A stretch of 40,213 nt of DNA from Gemmatimonadota bacterium (lineage in GTDB: Bacteria; Gemmatimonadota; Gemmatimonadetes; Gemmatimonadales; GWC2-71-9): NCBI GenBank assembly GCA_029862925.1, contig JAOTWJ010000014.1, positions 1 through 40,213 on the forward strand, written 5' to 3'. Positions 7,209-15,852 of this stretch are shown here, one piece after another; within the stretch, counting starts at the first letter, position 1, and the number at the start of each line of letters is the position of its first letter. Under the pieces are notes generated by a model. The model saw only the letters and a list, made by a program, of their open reading frames with translations. It was not told the DNA's origin and made no database searches. The position numbers were made by a program, and so were the translations under genes.

Positions 7209-9230
7209 TCACAACAGCGGCCACAGGGCCCGGCGCACGTCCACGGTTACCCGCACCGCCCGCGCCCGGGGGGCCCAGCCGGCGTCGACCCGGAGCAGAT
7301 TGTGAAACACCTCCGCGCCCAGCCCGACCACCGGGCGCGCACCGTCGCTCGTGCCCCACGGCAGACCCACGACGGGCTCCGCCGCCCAGCCGATGGCCAC
7401 GTAGGGCTCCACCACGAGCTGGCGGCCGGTGGAGGCGAACGCCCCCAGCGGGATGGCGGGGAACGGGATGTCGACCTGCCAGCCGACCCGGGCGAGTGCC
7501 GCGGCGCGCCCCCCGAACGCGCGGAACGGCTCGCCGACGAGCGTGCCCCGCCCTCCGAGCACGAACAGCCGGTGCGGCGGCAGGTCGGTCGAGCCCCAAC
7601 CCGCCCACACCCCCGCGGTGAGCCGGCCGGGTCCGGCCGGGACCGCCGCTTCGCCCCCGCCGCGGAGGCGGGCGTACGAGGCGCCGGCCTGCGTCCCCGC
7701 TTCGACTTCCACGCGCCCGCGGACCGATCCGCCGACCACGCGGCGGGTGCCCGCCTCCAAGCCGATGGCCGCCACCCCCCACGTGCCCGACCCGAGCGCC
7801 GGGTTGGGCCGGTACCCGCCGGTCGCCGGGCCCGCCGTGACCGGGAGCGACGCGGTGCGCTGTACCCCCGCCCGGACCCGCACGGCCCGATAGGCCCCGC
7901 GGAGTTCGGCCGCGTCGAGCTGGACGTAATCCCCGAAGTCGTCCCCCAGCTCCTGGGCGAGGACGGAGTTCAGCACGCCCGAGATCACGGGCTCGTCCCC
8001 CACGTCCGCCACCGTGCGGGCCGCCCGCAGGGCGAGCCGGCCGCGCGCACCCTCGTACCGCAGCTCGAGCCCCCCCTTGGGCCGTGCGTCCGAGAACCCG
8101 ACACTCGCCCAGGCTCTGGCGGCAAAGGGGCCGGCCCCGGGACGGAGCAGCACACCGAGTCCCGGCGTGAGCCCCTCGACCCGGTTCACGTGCAGTAGTT
8201 CCGACAGCGACTCGATGGACAGGCTGCCGGTGCGGAGACCCGACAGCGACCGGGACCCCGCCAGCGCCTGGACCTGGGCGCGGACGTCTTCCATGCGCAG
8301 GACCGGTCGCGGACCGAGCACGTCCGCCACCGCGGCCTCGAGCCGATCGGGCCACGGGAACGAATCGCGCGCGAAGGGGGCCGCCACGATCTCCGGCCCC
8401 AGGAACGTCCCGCCCGGCACTCCGACGTCGAACGCGTAGCCGTCGATCTCCCAGTGGGCGCGGATGATGCCGCGCGCCGGCACGTCCAGCCAGGTGCTGC
8501 GGCGCCGGATTTCGATCTCCTGCCGGCGCGGGAGCCAGTAGCGCCCGTCCCAGAGCCCGTTCTCCAGCACGACCGCGATATCTTCGAGGCTCGCATCGAG
8601 GTAGGCCGCACGGGTGAAGCTGAACTCCAGGCGCACCAGCTCGCCGCCGTCCGCGTCCAGGTACATGGTCCCCACGATCCGCGGGGCCGCGAACATCCGG
8701 GGCCGGAACGCGAGCGCGTGTACCCGCACCGTGCGCCCGGGCAGTTGGATCAGCAGGGAATCGGTGAACGCATAGTCGTACAGCGCCGGCCCGTCGGGGG
8801 CCAGCGGGTGCGGCACGTCCCGCACTTCGTCGCCCTCACCCAGGCGGATCCGATCGGCGAACCCGTTCTGCACGATGCCCAGATGGTCGCGGTGGTACTG
8901 GATCTCGGTCGGGAGGTCGGCGCGGTCGCGCCACCCGATGATACGCTGCTTGCTGCGTCCCGGCGTCTGCCAGTAAACTTCCAACTCTAGCTGGTCGGAT
9001 TTCACCAACCGCGGCGGTTCGCTCAGACCCTCATGACCCAATTGCGCCAGGAAGAACACGAACCCGTGCGCGCGGGCCCGGAAATCGCGCAACCCGCGCG
9101 CCGGGTCGTCCACGCGCCGCAGGACGCCGCGCGCGACCAGTGTGGTCGCGGCGCTGTCGTTCCAGCCTTGGGCGGCAAGCGGAGCGGCGGCGACGGCCAG
9201 GCAGACGGCAAGCAGCAACGGACGCAGCAT
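7209..9230 (-). CDS. Outer-membrane beta-barrel protein, possibly Omp85/surface-antigen-like
   Basis: A 673-aa exported protein. Residues 1-20 form a classic signal peptide ending in AAPLAAQ. The first ~330 residues are a soluble region rich in beta strands with repeated DGRYWLPRRQEIEIRRRS-like strands. The second half consists of alternating hydrophobic strands separated by Gly/Asp turns, as in a barrel. The segment VLGGRGTLVGEPFRAFGGRA around residue 570 recalls the loop-6 neighbourhood of Omp85/FhaC barrels, but the canonical VRGY tetrad is not obvious, so family membership is inference. It ends in a terminal strand VTVDVRRALWPLL. It is upstream of, and probably in one operon with, the PilB-REC gene. 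Its start lies inside the 5' region of a divergent lipoprotein gene. Confidence 0.7.
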   Translation of the reverse strand: MLRPLLLAVCLAVAAAPLAAQGWNDSAATTLVARGVLRRVDDPARGLRDFRARAHGFVFFLAQLGHEGLSEPPRLVKSDQLELEVYWQTPGRSKQRIIGWRDRADLPTEIQYHRDHLGIVQNGFADRIRLGEGDEVRDVPHPLAPDGPALYDYAFTDSLLIQLPGRTVRVHALAFRPRMFAAPRIVGTMYLDADGGELVRLEFSFTRAAYLDASLEDIAVVLENGLWDGRYWLPRRQEIEIRRRSTWLDVPARGIIRAHWEIDGYAFDVGVPGGTFLGPEIVAAPFARDSFPWPDRLEAAVADVLGPRPVLRMEDVRAQVQALAGSRSLSGLRTGSLSIESLSELLHVNRVEGLTPGLGVLLRPGAGPFAARAWASVGFSDARPKGGLELRYEGARGRLALRAARTVADVGDEPVISGVLNSVLAQELGDDFGDYVQLDAAELRGAYRAVRVRAGVQRTASLPVTAGPATGGYRPNPALGSGTWGVAAIGLEAGTRRVVGGSVRGRVEVEAGTQAGASYARLRGGGEAAVPAGPGRLTAGVWAGWGSTDLPPHRLFVLGGRGTLVGEPFRAFGGRAAALARVGWQVDIPFPAIPLGAFASTGRQLVVEPYVAIGWAAEPVVGLPWGTSDGARPVVGLGAEVFHNLLRVDAGWAPRARAVRVTVDVRRALWPLL

Positions 9231-9839
9231 TCCCGCGCAATATCTCGGCGGGCGCTGGCAGCGGCAAGCGCGCTGCTCGCACTCGGCGTGGCGGCGTGCG
9301 AGGACTTGGGCCCGATCGGCGGCACGACCGTGCCGACCGCGGACCTCGTGGTGCTGCCCCTGGCCGGCGGCGCGCCCGCGGCATCCGCCGCCACATTCTG
9401 GGTCTCGAATCGGACCCCGGTGGTGCGGTCGCTGCGGCATCCGGACGCGTTCAACACGCTGTACCTCGAGCTGCGGTTTCCCGCGGGCTGCCTATCGAGC
9501 CTGAACGGCCAGCCGCTCACGGTGAACGATTCCGTGCTGGTGACGGTCGCGCCCCGGGCGGGCGGCTATGGGTTCACGCTGTCCCCGAGCGGGCTCGTCT
9601 TCACGCTCGCGAGCACCCCCAGCGTCACGCTTTCCTACGGCCGCTACGCCGATCCCAGCGTGGCCGACGGCGTTCCGACGTATCCCGACCGGGCGAGTTA
9701 CCTCGCCGCACTGGAGATCTGGGAGGAAGCCACCGTGGATCGCTGGCGGGTGGCGCGCGGCTCGTCCGCGACGGGGGTCGACGAACTGGGCGCCGCCGTG
9801 GACGCGCCCGGCGCGTTCCTCGTCGCGGCGCGCCGGTGA
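9168..9839 (+). CDS. Putative lipoprotein of unknown function
   Basis: An exported protein that I cannot assign. A strong lipoprotein signal, ALAAASALLALGVAAC, ends in a good VAAC lipobox, and the mature chain begins CEDLGPIGG. The mature part is beta-rich, with PDAFNTLYLELRFPAGCLSS and YGFTLSPSGLVFTLAS, suggesting an immunoglobulin-like or small sandwich fold. The start is unclear. TTG 9168 is the nearest usual start codon, which gives 223 aa with a long leader. A shorter leader starting near 9240 would fit better but offers only ATA. ATG 9033 lies deep inside the divergent barrel gene. The stop overlaps trpE as GTGA, so the two are translationally coupled. Confidence 0.6.
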   Translation: MGGKRSGGDGQADGKQQRTQHSRAISRRALAAASALLALGVAACEDLGPIGGTTVPTADLVVLPLAGGAPAASAATFWVSNRTPVVRSLRHPDAFNTLYLELRFPAGCLSSLNGQPLTVNDSVLVTVAPRAGGYGFTLSPSGLVFTLASTPSVTLSYGRYADPSVADGVPTYPDRASYLAALEIWEEATVDRWRVARGSSATGVDELGAAVDAPGAFLVAARR

Positions 9840-11374
9840 TCCGCGACACCAGCTTCGCGACGTTCCGTGCCGCCGCCCGGGACGGCCGCCGCACGCCGGT
9901 CGTCCGGGAGTTCGCCGCCGATACGCTGACCCCCGTCACCGCGTTTGCGGCGCTGGCGCGTCCGCCCTTTGGCTTCCTGCTCGAGTCGCTGGTGGGCGGC
10001 GAGCGGTGGGCGCGTTACACGTTTCTCGGCACCGAGCCGTCCACGGCGTTCCGCTACCGCGGGCCGCGCGTGGAGCAGTGGGAGCCCGAGACCGGGTGGC
10101 GGCCGGCCGGCGAGGCCGCCGATCCGATCGCCCACATCGCGGCGTGGCTCCGCGCCCGACCGGCCGTGGCGCTGCCCGGGCTGCCGCGCTTCACCGGCGG
10201 AGCGGTCGGCTACCTGGGATACGACGTGGCCCGGCGCCTCGAACGCCTCCCGCATCCGCCCCCCGACGACCTGGGATTGCCCGACGCGGTGTTCGTGATC
10301 GCCGACACCGTGCTGATCTTCGACAACGCGTTCGGCCGGGCCATCCTGGTCGCCACGACGCACCCGGGCGCCGACGCCGACGACCGCGCGCTGCGCGGCG
10401 CCTACGATACCGCGCTGGCCAGCATCGCGCGCCTCCTCGACCGGCTCGCTCACCCGCCGGCGCTGCCGCCGTTCGCGCTCGGGCCGGCGCCCGACGTTGC
10501 CGTGTCCGCCCCCTACTCCGAGGAGCGGTTCGTGCACGACGTGGCCACGGTGCAGGAGCACATCCGGGCGGGTGACGTGTTCCAGGCGGTGTTGTCACGG
10601 CGTCTCGATGTCGCGGACGCGCCGGAGCCGTTCCAGGTGTACCGCGCGCTGCGCACGCTCAATCCGGCGCCGTATCTCTACCACCTCATGCTCGACGACC
10701 TGACCATCGTGGGCAGCTCGCCGGAGGTGCTCGTGCGCGTGGGGGACGGGGCGATCACGGTGCGGCCCATTGCCGGGACCCGTCCGCGGGGGGCCACCCC
10801 CGACGACGACGCGCGGCTGGGCGAGCACCTGCGCCGGGACCCCAAGGAGCTGGCCGAGCACGCCATGCTCGTGGATCTCGGGCGGAACGACGTCGGTCGG
10901 GTGGCGCGGTTCGGCTCGGTGCGCGTGACGGCCGACCGGGTGCTCGAGCGGTATTCCCACGTCCAGCACCTGGTGAGCGAGATCCGCGGCACGCTCCGTC
11001 CCGGGTTCGACGCCGAACATGCGCTGCGGGCCTGCTTTCCGGCCGGGACCGTGAGCGGGGCGCCCAAGGTCCGGGCGATGGAGATCCTCGACACCCTTGA
11101 GCCGACGCGGCGCGGCCCGTATGCGGGCGCGGTCGGCTACCTGGGGTGGGGGGCGACGACGCTCGACACCGCGATCACCATCCGGACCGCCGTGCTGGCG
11201 CACGGCCGCGCCCACGTCCAGGCCGGCGCGGGCATCGTGGCCGACAGCGATCCCGCCCGGGAACTCGCGGAGACGGCGAGCAAGGCCCACGCGGTGCTCG
11301 CGGCCCTCGCGCTGGCGCGGTCGCACCCGCCGCCGTCGGGGGATATATTCCCGCCCCGAGGAATCGGCACGTGA
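9836..11374 (+). CDS. trpE: Anthranilate synthase component I
   Basis: A 512-aa chorismate-utilising enzyme making anthranilate from chorismate with ammonia from a TrpG partner, the first step of tryptophan synthesis, in the cytosol. The N-terminal half carries LLESLVGGERWARYTFLG, typical of TrpE. The C-terminal half has the chorismate-binding motifs PIAGTRPRG, DLGRNDVGRVARFGSV, CFPAGTVSGAPKVRAMEIL and VQAGAGIVADSDP. The PIAGT motif, with Ala where PabB has Lys, favours TrpE over aminodeoxychorismate synthase. GTG 9836 overlaps the upstream lipoprotein stop, and the stop overlaps the cyclase start. No trpG or other trp gene is in the window, which is unusual since trpE normally neighbours trpG. 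Confidence 0.93.
   Translation: MIRDTSFATFRAAARDGRRTPVVREFAADTLTPVTAFAALARPPFGFLLESLVGGERWARYTFLGTEPSTAFRYRGPRVEQWEPETGWRPAGEAADPIAHIAAWLRARPAVALPGLPRFTGGAVGYLGYDVARRLERLPHPPPDDLGLPDAVFVIADTVLIFDNAFGRAILVATTHPGADADDRALRGAYDTALASIARLLDRLAHPPALPPFALGPAPDVAVSAPYSEERFVHDVATVQEHIRAGDVFQAVLSRRLDVADAPEPFQVYRALRTLNPAPYLYHLMLDDLTIVGSSPEVLVRVGDGAITVRPIAGTRPRGATPDDDARLGEHLRRDPKELAEHAMLVDLGRNDVGRVARFGSVRVTADRVLERYSHVQHLVSEIRGTLRPGFDAEHALRACFPAGTVSGAPKVRAMEILDTLEPTRRGPYAGAVGYLGWGATTLDTAITIRTAVLAHGRAHVQAGAGIVADSDPARELAETASKAHAVLAALALARSHPPPSGDIFPPRGIGT
11344..11349 (+). promoter_or_regulatory. AT-rich hexamer TATATT ahead of the cyclase gene, possible -10
   Basis: TATATT stands out in very GC-rich coding DNA at the end of trpE, 21 bases before GTG 11371. 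It could be the -10 of an internal promoter for the cyclase. I see no convincing -35 upstream, so this is a weak call. Confidence 0.25.
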
Positions 11375-12978
11375 GGGCATTCAAACTCTTCGCCACATCA
11401 GGGGGGCAGACGATCGAGCTGCCGCCCTCCGGCACCGTGCTCGTGGGCCGCGCCGCCACGAGCGACGTGCCGATCTACGACCCTACCATCTCGCGCCGCC
11501 ATGCCGAGCTGTCGCGGGGGCCGAACGGCGTCCAGATCCACGACCTCGGATCGAGCAACGGCACGTTCCTGAACGGCGAACGGGTGGCCGAGACGACGGC
11601 CGTGGACGGCGACGTCGTGACGTTCGGCAAGGTGGCGTTCCACGTGCGCGAGGTGACGCCGGCGGTCGCGCGGCCCGCGGTGGACCCCGGGTTCGTCGTG
11701 CCGCCGCCGAGCGCCACGATCGTGCGCCCGGTGCCCGTGGCCGACGAGGCGCTCCAGGCGGTCGCGGTGGCGCGCACGAGCGCGGCGACGCAGCTCAAGG
11801 TCGAAGGGGACTCGCTCGAAGTCCGCCGCGCGCGGGGCCTCGCGGTCCTGCTCGACATCTCGAAGGAGCTGTCGCGCCATCAGGACGTCGACAAACTGCT
11901 GCAGAAGGTGGTGGACATCACGTTCCAGGTGATGAACGTGGATCGCGTGTCCATCCTCATGGTGGAGCCGGTGTCCGGCGAGCTGATCCCGCGCCTGTCC
12001 CACAACCGGCTGGGGGATCAGGCCGGCGGGAGCCGCCACGTGCCGCGCTCCATCGCCCAGCGCGCCGTCGACGAGCGGCTGGCGATTCTCACCGACAACG
12101 CGGCCACCGACGAGCGGTTCAAGGGCAAGTCCATCATGATGCAGAGCGTGCGCAGCGCCATGTGCGCCCCGCTGATGGGGCGCGACGGCCGCGTGCTCGG
12201 ACTCATCTACGTGGACAACCTCACCGCCACGAACTCGTTCGGGGACGAGGACCTCGACTTCCTCATCGCGTTCTCCGGCATCGCGGCCGTGGCCATCGAG
12301 AACGGCCAGCTGAGCGAGCGTGTGCGGCGCGAGGCCGTCGTGCTGTCCAACTTCCAGCGCTACTTCGCGCCGAACCTCGTGCAGCAGATCGTGAGCCAGG
12401 AAGGCGAGATCCAGCTCGGCGGGACCAAGCGCCCAGTGGTGATCTTCTTCAGCGACATCCGCGGCTTCACGTCGATGTCCGAGCGGATGTCGCCGGATGA
12501 GATCGCGCACGTGCTGACCGAGTACTTCACCGAGATGGTGGAGATCGTGTTCAAGCACGGCGGCACGCTGGACAAGTTCATGGGAGACGCCATCATGGCG
12601 CTCTGGGGCGCGCCCATCGCCCACGAGAACGACGCCGGACGGGCGATGGACGCCGCCATCGAGATGCAGGCCCTCCTCCAGACGTTGAACGACAAGTGGG
12701 AGGCCGCAGGCCGCCAACGGATCGAGATCGGGATCGGGATCAACTTCGGTGAGGTGTTCGCGGGCAACATCGGCAGCGAGCAGCGTCTGGAGTACACCGT
12801 GATCGGCGACGCGGTCAACATCGCCTTCCGGCTCTGTTCCAAGGCCGGCCCGGGTGACATCCTGGTCTCGGATTCCTTCCGCCAGGCGCTGCCCGACCCG
12901 CCACCGCTCGAGCCCCTGGAGACGATCGAACTGCGCGGCAGGGCGAAGGCGGTCCAGGTCTACCAGGTGAAACGGTAG
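11371..12978 (+). CDS. FHA-GAF class III adenylate cyclase
   Basis: A 535-aa cytosolic signalling protein. Residues 1-95 form an FHA phosphothreonine-binding domain with VGR at 25-27, SRRH at 41-44 and SSNGTFLNG at 61-69. A GAF domain spans about 155-315. The cyclase homology domain is at about 350-530, with metal ligands Asp362 in FSDIRGFT and Asp406 in DKFMGD, the purine-selecting Lys402 and Asp480, and transition-state Asn483 and Arg487 in VNIAFRL. These residues predict an active cyclase with ATP preference. The FHA domain suggests recruitment by a phosphorylated partner, and a Ser/Thr kinase occurs at 37021. GTG 11371 overlaps the trpE stop and is preceded by GAGGAA. The 3' end converges with maf, overlapping by 19 bases. 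Confidence 0.93.
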   Translation: MRAFKLFATSGGQTIELPPSGTVLVGRAATSDVPIYDPTISRRHAELSRGPNGVQIHDLGSSNGTFLNGERVAETTAVDGDVVTFGKVAFHVREVTPAVARPAVDPGFVVPPPSATIVRPVPVADEALQAVAVARTSAATQLKVEGDSLEVRRARGLAVLLDISKELSRHQDVDKLLQKVVDITFQVMNVDRVSILMVEPVSGELIPRLSHNRLGDQAGGSRHVPRSIAQRAVDERLAILTDNAATDERFKGKSIMMQSVRSAMCAPLMGRDGRVLGLIYVDNLTATNSFGDEDLDFLIAFSGIAAVAIENGQLSERVRREAVVLSNFQRYFAPNLVQQIVSQEGEIQLGGTKRPVVIFFSDIRGFTSMSERMSPDEIAHVLTEYFTEMVEIVFKHGGTLDKFMGDAIMALWGAPIAHENDAGRAMDAAIEMQALLQTLNDKWEAAGRQRIEIGIGINFGEVFAGNIGSEQRLEYTVIGDAVNIAFRLCSKAGPGDILVSDSFRQALPDPPPLEPLETIELRGRAKAVQVYQVKR

Positions 12979-13532
12979 GGCCGCCCCGCCTCGGCCATCA
13001 GGTCCACCACCAGTCGCAGCGGCAGGCCGATCACCCCGAAGCAGTCGCCCTCGATGCGTTCCACCAGGACCGCGCCCAGCCCCTGCAGGCCGTAGGCGCC
13101 GGCCTTGTCGAGCGGCTCGCCCGTCGCCACATACGCACGAATCAAGGCGCGATCGAGCGGGCGGAACCACACCCGCGTTTCGTCGTGGCGTTCCCACCGG
13201 TGGTCGTCCCGGGCCAACGCCACCGCCGTGATGACCCGATGGTCCCGCCCCGCCAGCCGCGCGAGCATGGCCTCGGCGTCCGCCGCATCGGCCGGCTTGC
13301 CCAACGGTTCGCCGTCGAGCACGACGACCGTGTCGGCGGCCAGCACGTCGCAGCCGGGGCGGCGCCGTGCCACATTGGCCGCCTTGTCCTCCGCCAGCCG
13401 GATGGCCGTGGCAAGCGGGGTCTCGCCCGGCCGGGGCGTCTCGTCGACGTGCGCGGGATCCACCTCGTGGGGAATGCCGAGCAGGGCGAGCAGCTGCGTG
13501 CGGCGCGGCGACGCGGACGCGAGGACGATCAT
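12960..13532 (-). CDS. maf: Maf family nucleoside triphosphate pyrophosphatase
   Basis: A 190-aa cytosolic house-cleaning enzyme that hydrolyses non-canonical or excess NTPs to NMP and pyrophosphate. It begins [11 protein letters not shown], the Maf signature, followed by [15 protein letters not shown] with Asp67, and GEPLGKP with Lys79. Length and motifs match the family fully. Which subfamily (dTTP/UTP or m7GTP) it belongs to is not settled by what I can see. The start overlaps the dtd stop as ATGA, so it is the last gene of the HD-GYP/glmM/glmS/dtd/maf operon. The 3' end overlaps the convergent cyclase gene. Confidence 0.95.
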   Translation of the reverse strand: MIVLASASPRRTQLLALLGIPHEVDPAHVDETPRPGETPLATAIRLAEDKAANVARRRPGCDVLAADTVVVLDGEPLGKPADAADAEAMLARLAGRDHRVITAVALARDDHRWERHDETRVWFRPLDRALIRAYVATGEPLDKAGAYGLQGLGAVLVERIEGDCFGVIGLPLRLVVDLMAEAGRPYRFTW

Positions 13533-13981
13533 CGCTCCAGCACCAGCGTCACCGGACCGTCGTTGACGAGCTCGACCGCCATCAGCGCGCCGAAGACACC
13601 GGTCGCGACGGTGAGGCCCTGCGCCCGGAGGGCGGCGACGAATCGCTCGTAGAGCGGAACGGCAAGGTCGGGCGGCGCGGCCGCGACGAACGACGGGCGG
13701 CGCCCCTTCCGGGCATCCCCGTACAGCGTGAACTGTGATACCACGAGCAGCGCGCCGCCCACGTCCATCAGCGATCGGTTCATCTTACCGTCGCGGTCCG
13801 CGAAGATCCGGAGGCCCGCGATCTTCTCGGCCATCCAGTCGGCGGCGGTCGCGTCGTCCGCGTGCGTGAATCCCACCAGCACCACGAGCCCCTGCCCGAT
13901 CGCCGCCACGGTGCGGCCATCCAGGGTCACCGTCGCGCGCGCCGCGCGCTGGAGCACGACCCTCACGCCGCGGCCCCGCAT
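13529..13981 (-). CDS. dtd: D-aminoacyl-tRNA deacylase
   Basis: A 150-aa cytosolic homodimeric editing enzyme that removes D-amino acids (and glycine mis-charged on tRNA-Ala) from tRNA. The two signature motifs are both present: SQFTLYGD at 82-89 and NDGPVT at 140-145. Homologues usually begin MRVVLQR. Here that maps to an in-frame GTG at 13966, so the ATG at 13981 may add five residues; both starts are usable. It is spaced 13 bases from glmS and coupled by a 4-base overlap to maf. Confidence 0.95.
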   Translation of the reverse strand: MRGRGVRVVLQRAARATVTLDGRTVAAIGQGLVVLVGFTHADDATAADWMAEKIAGLRIFADRDGKMNRSLMDVGGALLVVSQFTLYGDARKGRRPSFVAAAPPDLAVPLYERFVAALRAQGLTVATGVFGALMAVELVNDGPVTLVLER

Positions 13982-13994
13982 GCCACCACGGCCG

Positions 13995-15821
13995 TCACTC
14001 GACCGTGACGGACTTGGCCAGGTTGCGCGGCTTGTCGACGTCGCAGCCGCGACGCACCGCGATGTAGTAGGCGAGCAACTGCAGCGGGAGCACGCTCAGG
14101 ATCGGCGTCAGGCAGTCTGCGGTGGGGGGGATCGCGATGACGTGGTCCGCCAAACGCGTGATCTCTTCGTCCCCCTCGGTGACAACCCCGATCACGCGAC
14201 CGCCGCGCGCTTTGACCTCCTGCACATTCGACACGATCTTCTGATAGGTGCCGTCCCGCGGAGCCACGACCACGACCGGCATCATCTCGTCGATCAGGGC
14301 GATCGGCCCGTGCTTCATCTCCGCGGCCGGATAGCCTTCCGCGTGAACGTACGAGATCTCCTTGAGCTTCAACGCGCCTTCGAGCGCCACCGGGAAATTG
14401 TAGCCCCGTCCCAGGTACAGGGCGTTGGGCGCCCGTACGTAGCGCTGCGCGATTTCCTCGATCTCCGGCGCACGCTCCAGCACCTGCTGCACCTGGTCGG
14501 GCAGCCGTTGCAGCGCCTGAATGAGCGCGCGACCCTGCAGCACCGACATGGACCGCAGCCGCGCGATGTGGAGCGTCAGCAGCGCCAGCGCCGTAACCTG
14601 TGACGTGAAGGCCTTGGTACTGGCGACGCCGATCTCCGGGCCGGCGTGCAGATAGATGCCACCGTCCACCTCGCGGGCGACGGACGACCCGACCGCGTTC
14701 ACGATCCCGAGCGTGTGCGCGCCCCGCTGCCGCGCTTCGCGCATCGCCGCGAGCGTGTCCGCCGTTTCGCCGCTCTGGGAGATGCCGACGACCAGGGTCT
14801 CCTCGTCGAGGATCGGATTGCGGTAGCGGAACTCGGAGGCGTATTCCACCTCCGTCGGGATCCGGGCCAGCTCCTCGAGCATGTACTCGCCGATCAGCGC
14901 CGCATGCCAGGACGTCCCGCAGGCCGTCAGCACGATCCGGTCAATCTCCAGCAGCTCGCCCGAGGTGAGGTTGATGCCACCGTGACGGGAGGTCCCCTCG
15001 TCTTCGAGCAGCCGGCCGCGCAACGTGTTCCGGATGCTCTCCGGCTGCTCCATGATCTCCTTCAACATGAAGTGCGGATACCCACCGCGCTCCACCGCCC
15101 CGATCTCCCATTCGATCGTCCGCACGGCCTTCTCGATGGGCGCCGTATCCTGATCGTAGATCGTGTACCCGTCGGCGGTGAGCGCCGCCACCTCGCCGTC
15201 ATCCAGATACACGACCGATCGGGTGTGCTCGAGCACCGCGGCGGCATCCGACGCCACGAAGTACTCTCCGTCCCCGATCCCCAGCAGAATGGGCGAGCCC
15301 ATGCGCGCCGCGACCAGCGTGCCGGGCTCCCGCGTGGACACGACGGCCAGCCCGTACGTGCCCTCGATGGACCGGAGGGCCGCGATGACCGCCCCAACCA
15401 GGGAGCCGTCGTACAGCTCCTCGATCAGGTGCGCCAAGACCTCGGTGTCGGTCTCGGAGCGAAACCGGTGCCCCCGGCGCTCGAGCGTACGGCGCAGGGC
15501 CGCGGCGTTCTCGATGATCCCGTTGTGGGCCAGCGCGATCGTCCCGCCGCAGTCGGTGTGCGGGTGGGCGTTCTCCTCAGTCGGCGCGCCGTGGGTCGCC
15601 CAGCGCGTATGGGCGATCGCCGCGCGGCCGGCCGGCACCCGCCCGTTCAGCCGCTGCTCCAGCACCGCGATCCGTCCCGCCGCCTTCTCGACTGTCAGGA
15701 CCGCGTGGTTGACCGTGGCCAGTCCCGCCGAATCGTACCCCCGGTATTCGAGCCGCTTGAGCGCGTCCAGCACCAAAGCCGCCCCGTCCTGCGGGCCAAC
15801 GTAGCCGACAATGCCGCACAT
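13995..15821 (-). CDS. glmS: Glutamine-fructose-6-phosphate aminotransferase (isomerizing)
   Basis: A 608-aa cytosolic enzyme converting fructose-6-phosphate and glutamine to glucosamine-6-phosphate, the entry step to peptidoglycan and lipopolysaccharide amino sugars. The mature protein begins MCGIVGYVG, with Cys2 as the glutaminase nucleophile. HTRWATHG and the glutamine-site region follow, then two SIS sugar-isomerase domains (about 290-430 and 460-590), and the C-terminus [13 protein letters not shown] that closes the active site. Start ATG 15821 is fixed by the need for Cys2. It lies 31 bases downstream of glmM, the next enzyme of the pathway. No ribozyme (glmS riboswitch) is visible in that short gap. 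Confidence 0.97.
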   Translation of the reverse strand: MCGIVGYVGPQDGAALVLDALKRLEYRGYDSAGLATVNHAVLTVEKAAGRIAVLEQRLNGRVPAGRAAIAHTRWATHGAPTEENAHPHTDCGGTIALAHNGIIENAAALRRTLERRGHRFRSETDTEVLAHLIEELYDGSLVGAVIAALRSIEGTYGLAVVSTREPGTLVAARMGSPILLGIGDGEYFVASDAAAVLEHTRSVVYLDDGEVAALTADGYTIYDQDTAPIEKAVRTIEWEIGAVERGGYPHFMLKEIMEQPESIRNTLRGRLLEDEGTSRHGGINLTSGELLEIDRIVLTACGTSWHAALIGEYMLEELARIPTEVEYASEFRYRNPILDEETLVVGISQSGETADTLAAMREARQRGAHTLGIVNAVGSSVAREVDGGIYLHAGPEIGVASTKAFTSQVTALALLTLHIARLRSMSVLQGRALIQALQRLPDQVQQVLERAPEIEEIAQRYVRAPNALYLGRGYNFPVALEGALKLKEISYVHAEGYPAAEMKHGPIALIDEMMPVVVVAPRDGTYQKIVSNVQEVKARGGRVIGVVTEGDEEITRLADHVIAIPPTADCLTPILSVLPLQLLAYYIAVRRGCDVDKPRNLAKSVTVE

Positions 15822-15852
15822 GCGTCTGATGCCTCGCTTCCCGTCCGACGAT

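Noticed and set aside
11398-13197. 599-codon minus frame opposite the cyclase
   Set aside because: It is the antisense shadow of a gene with all FHA and cyclase motifs; its translation has His/Arg-rich low-complexity composition.
15822-15852. Possible glmS ribozyme before glmS
   Set aside because: The gap to glmM is 31 bases, far too short for the glmS riboswitch.
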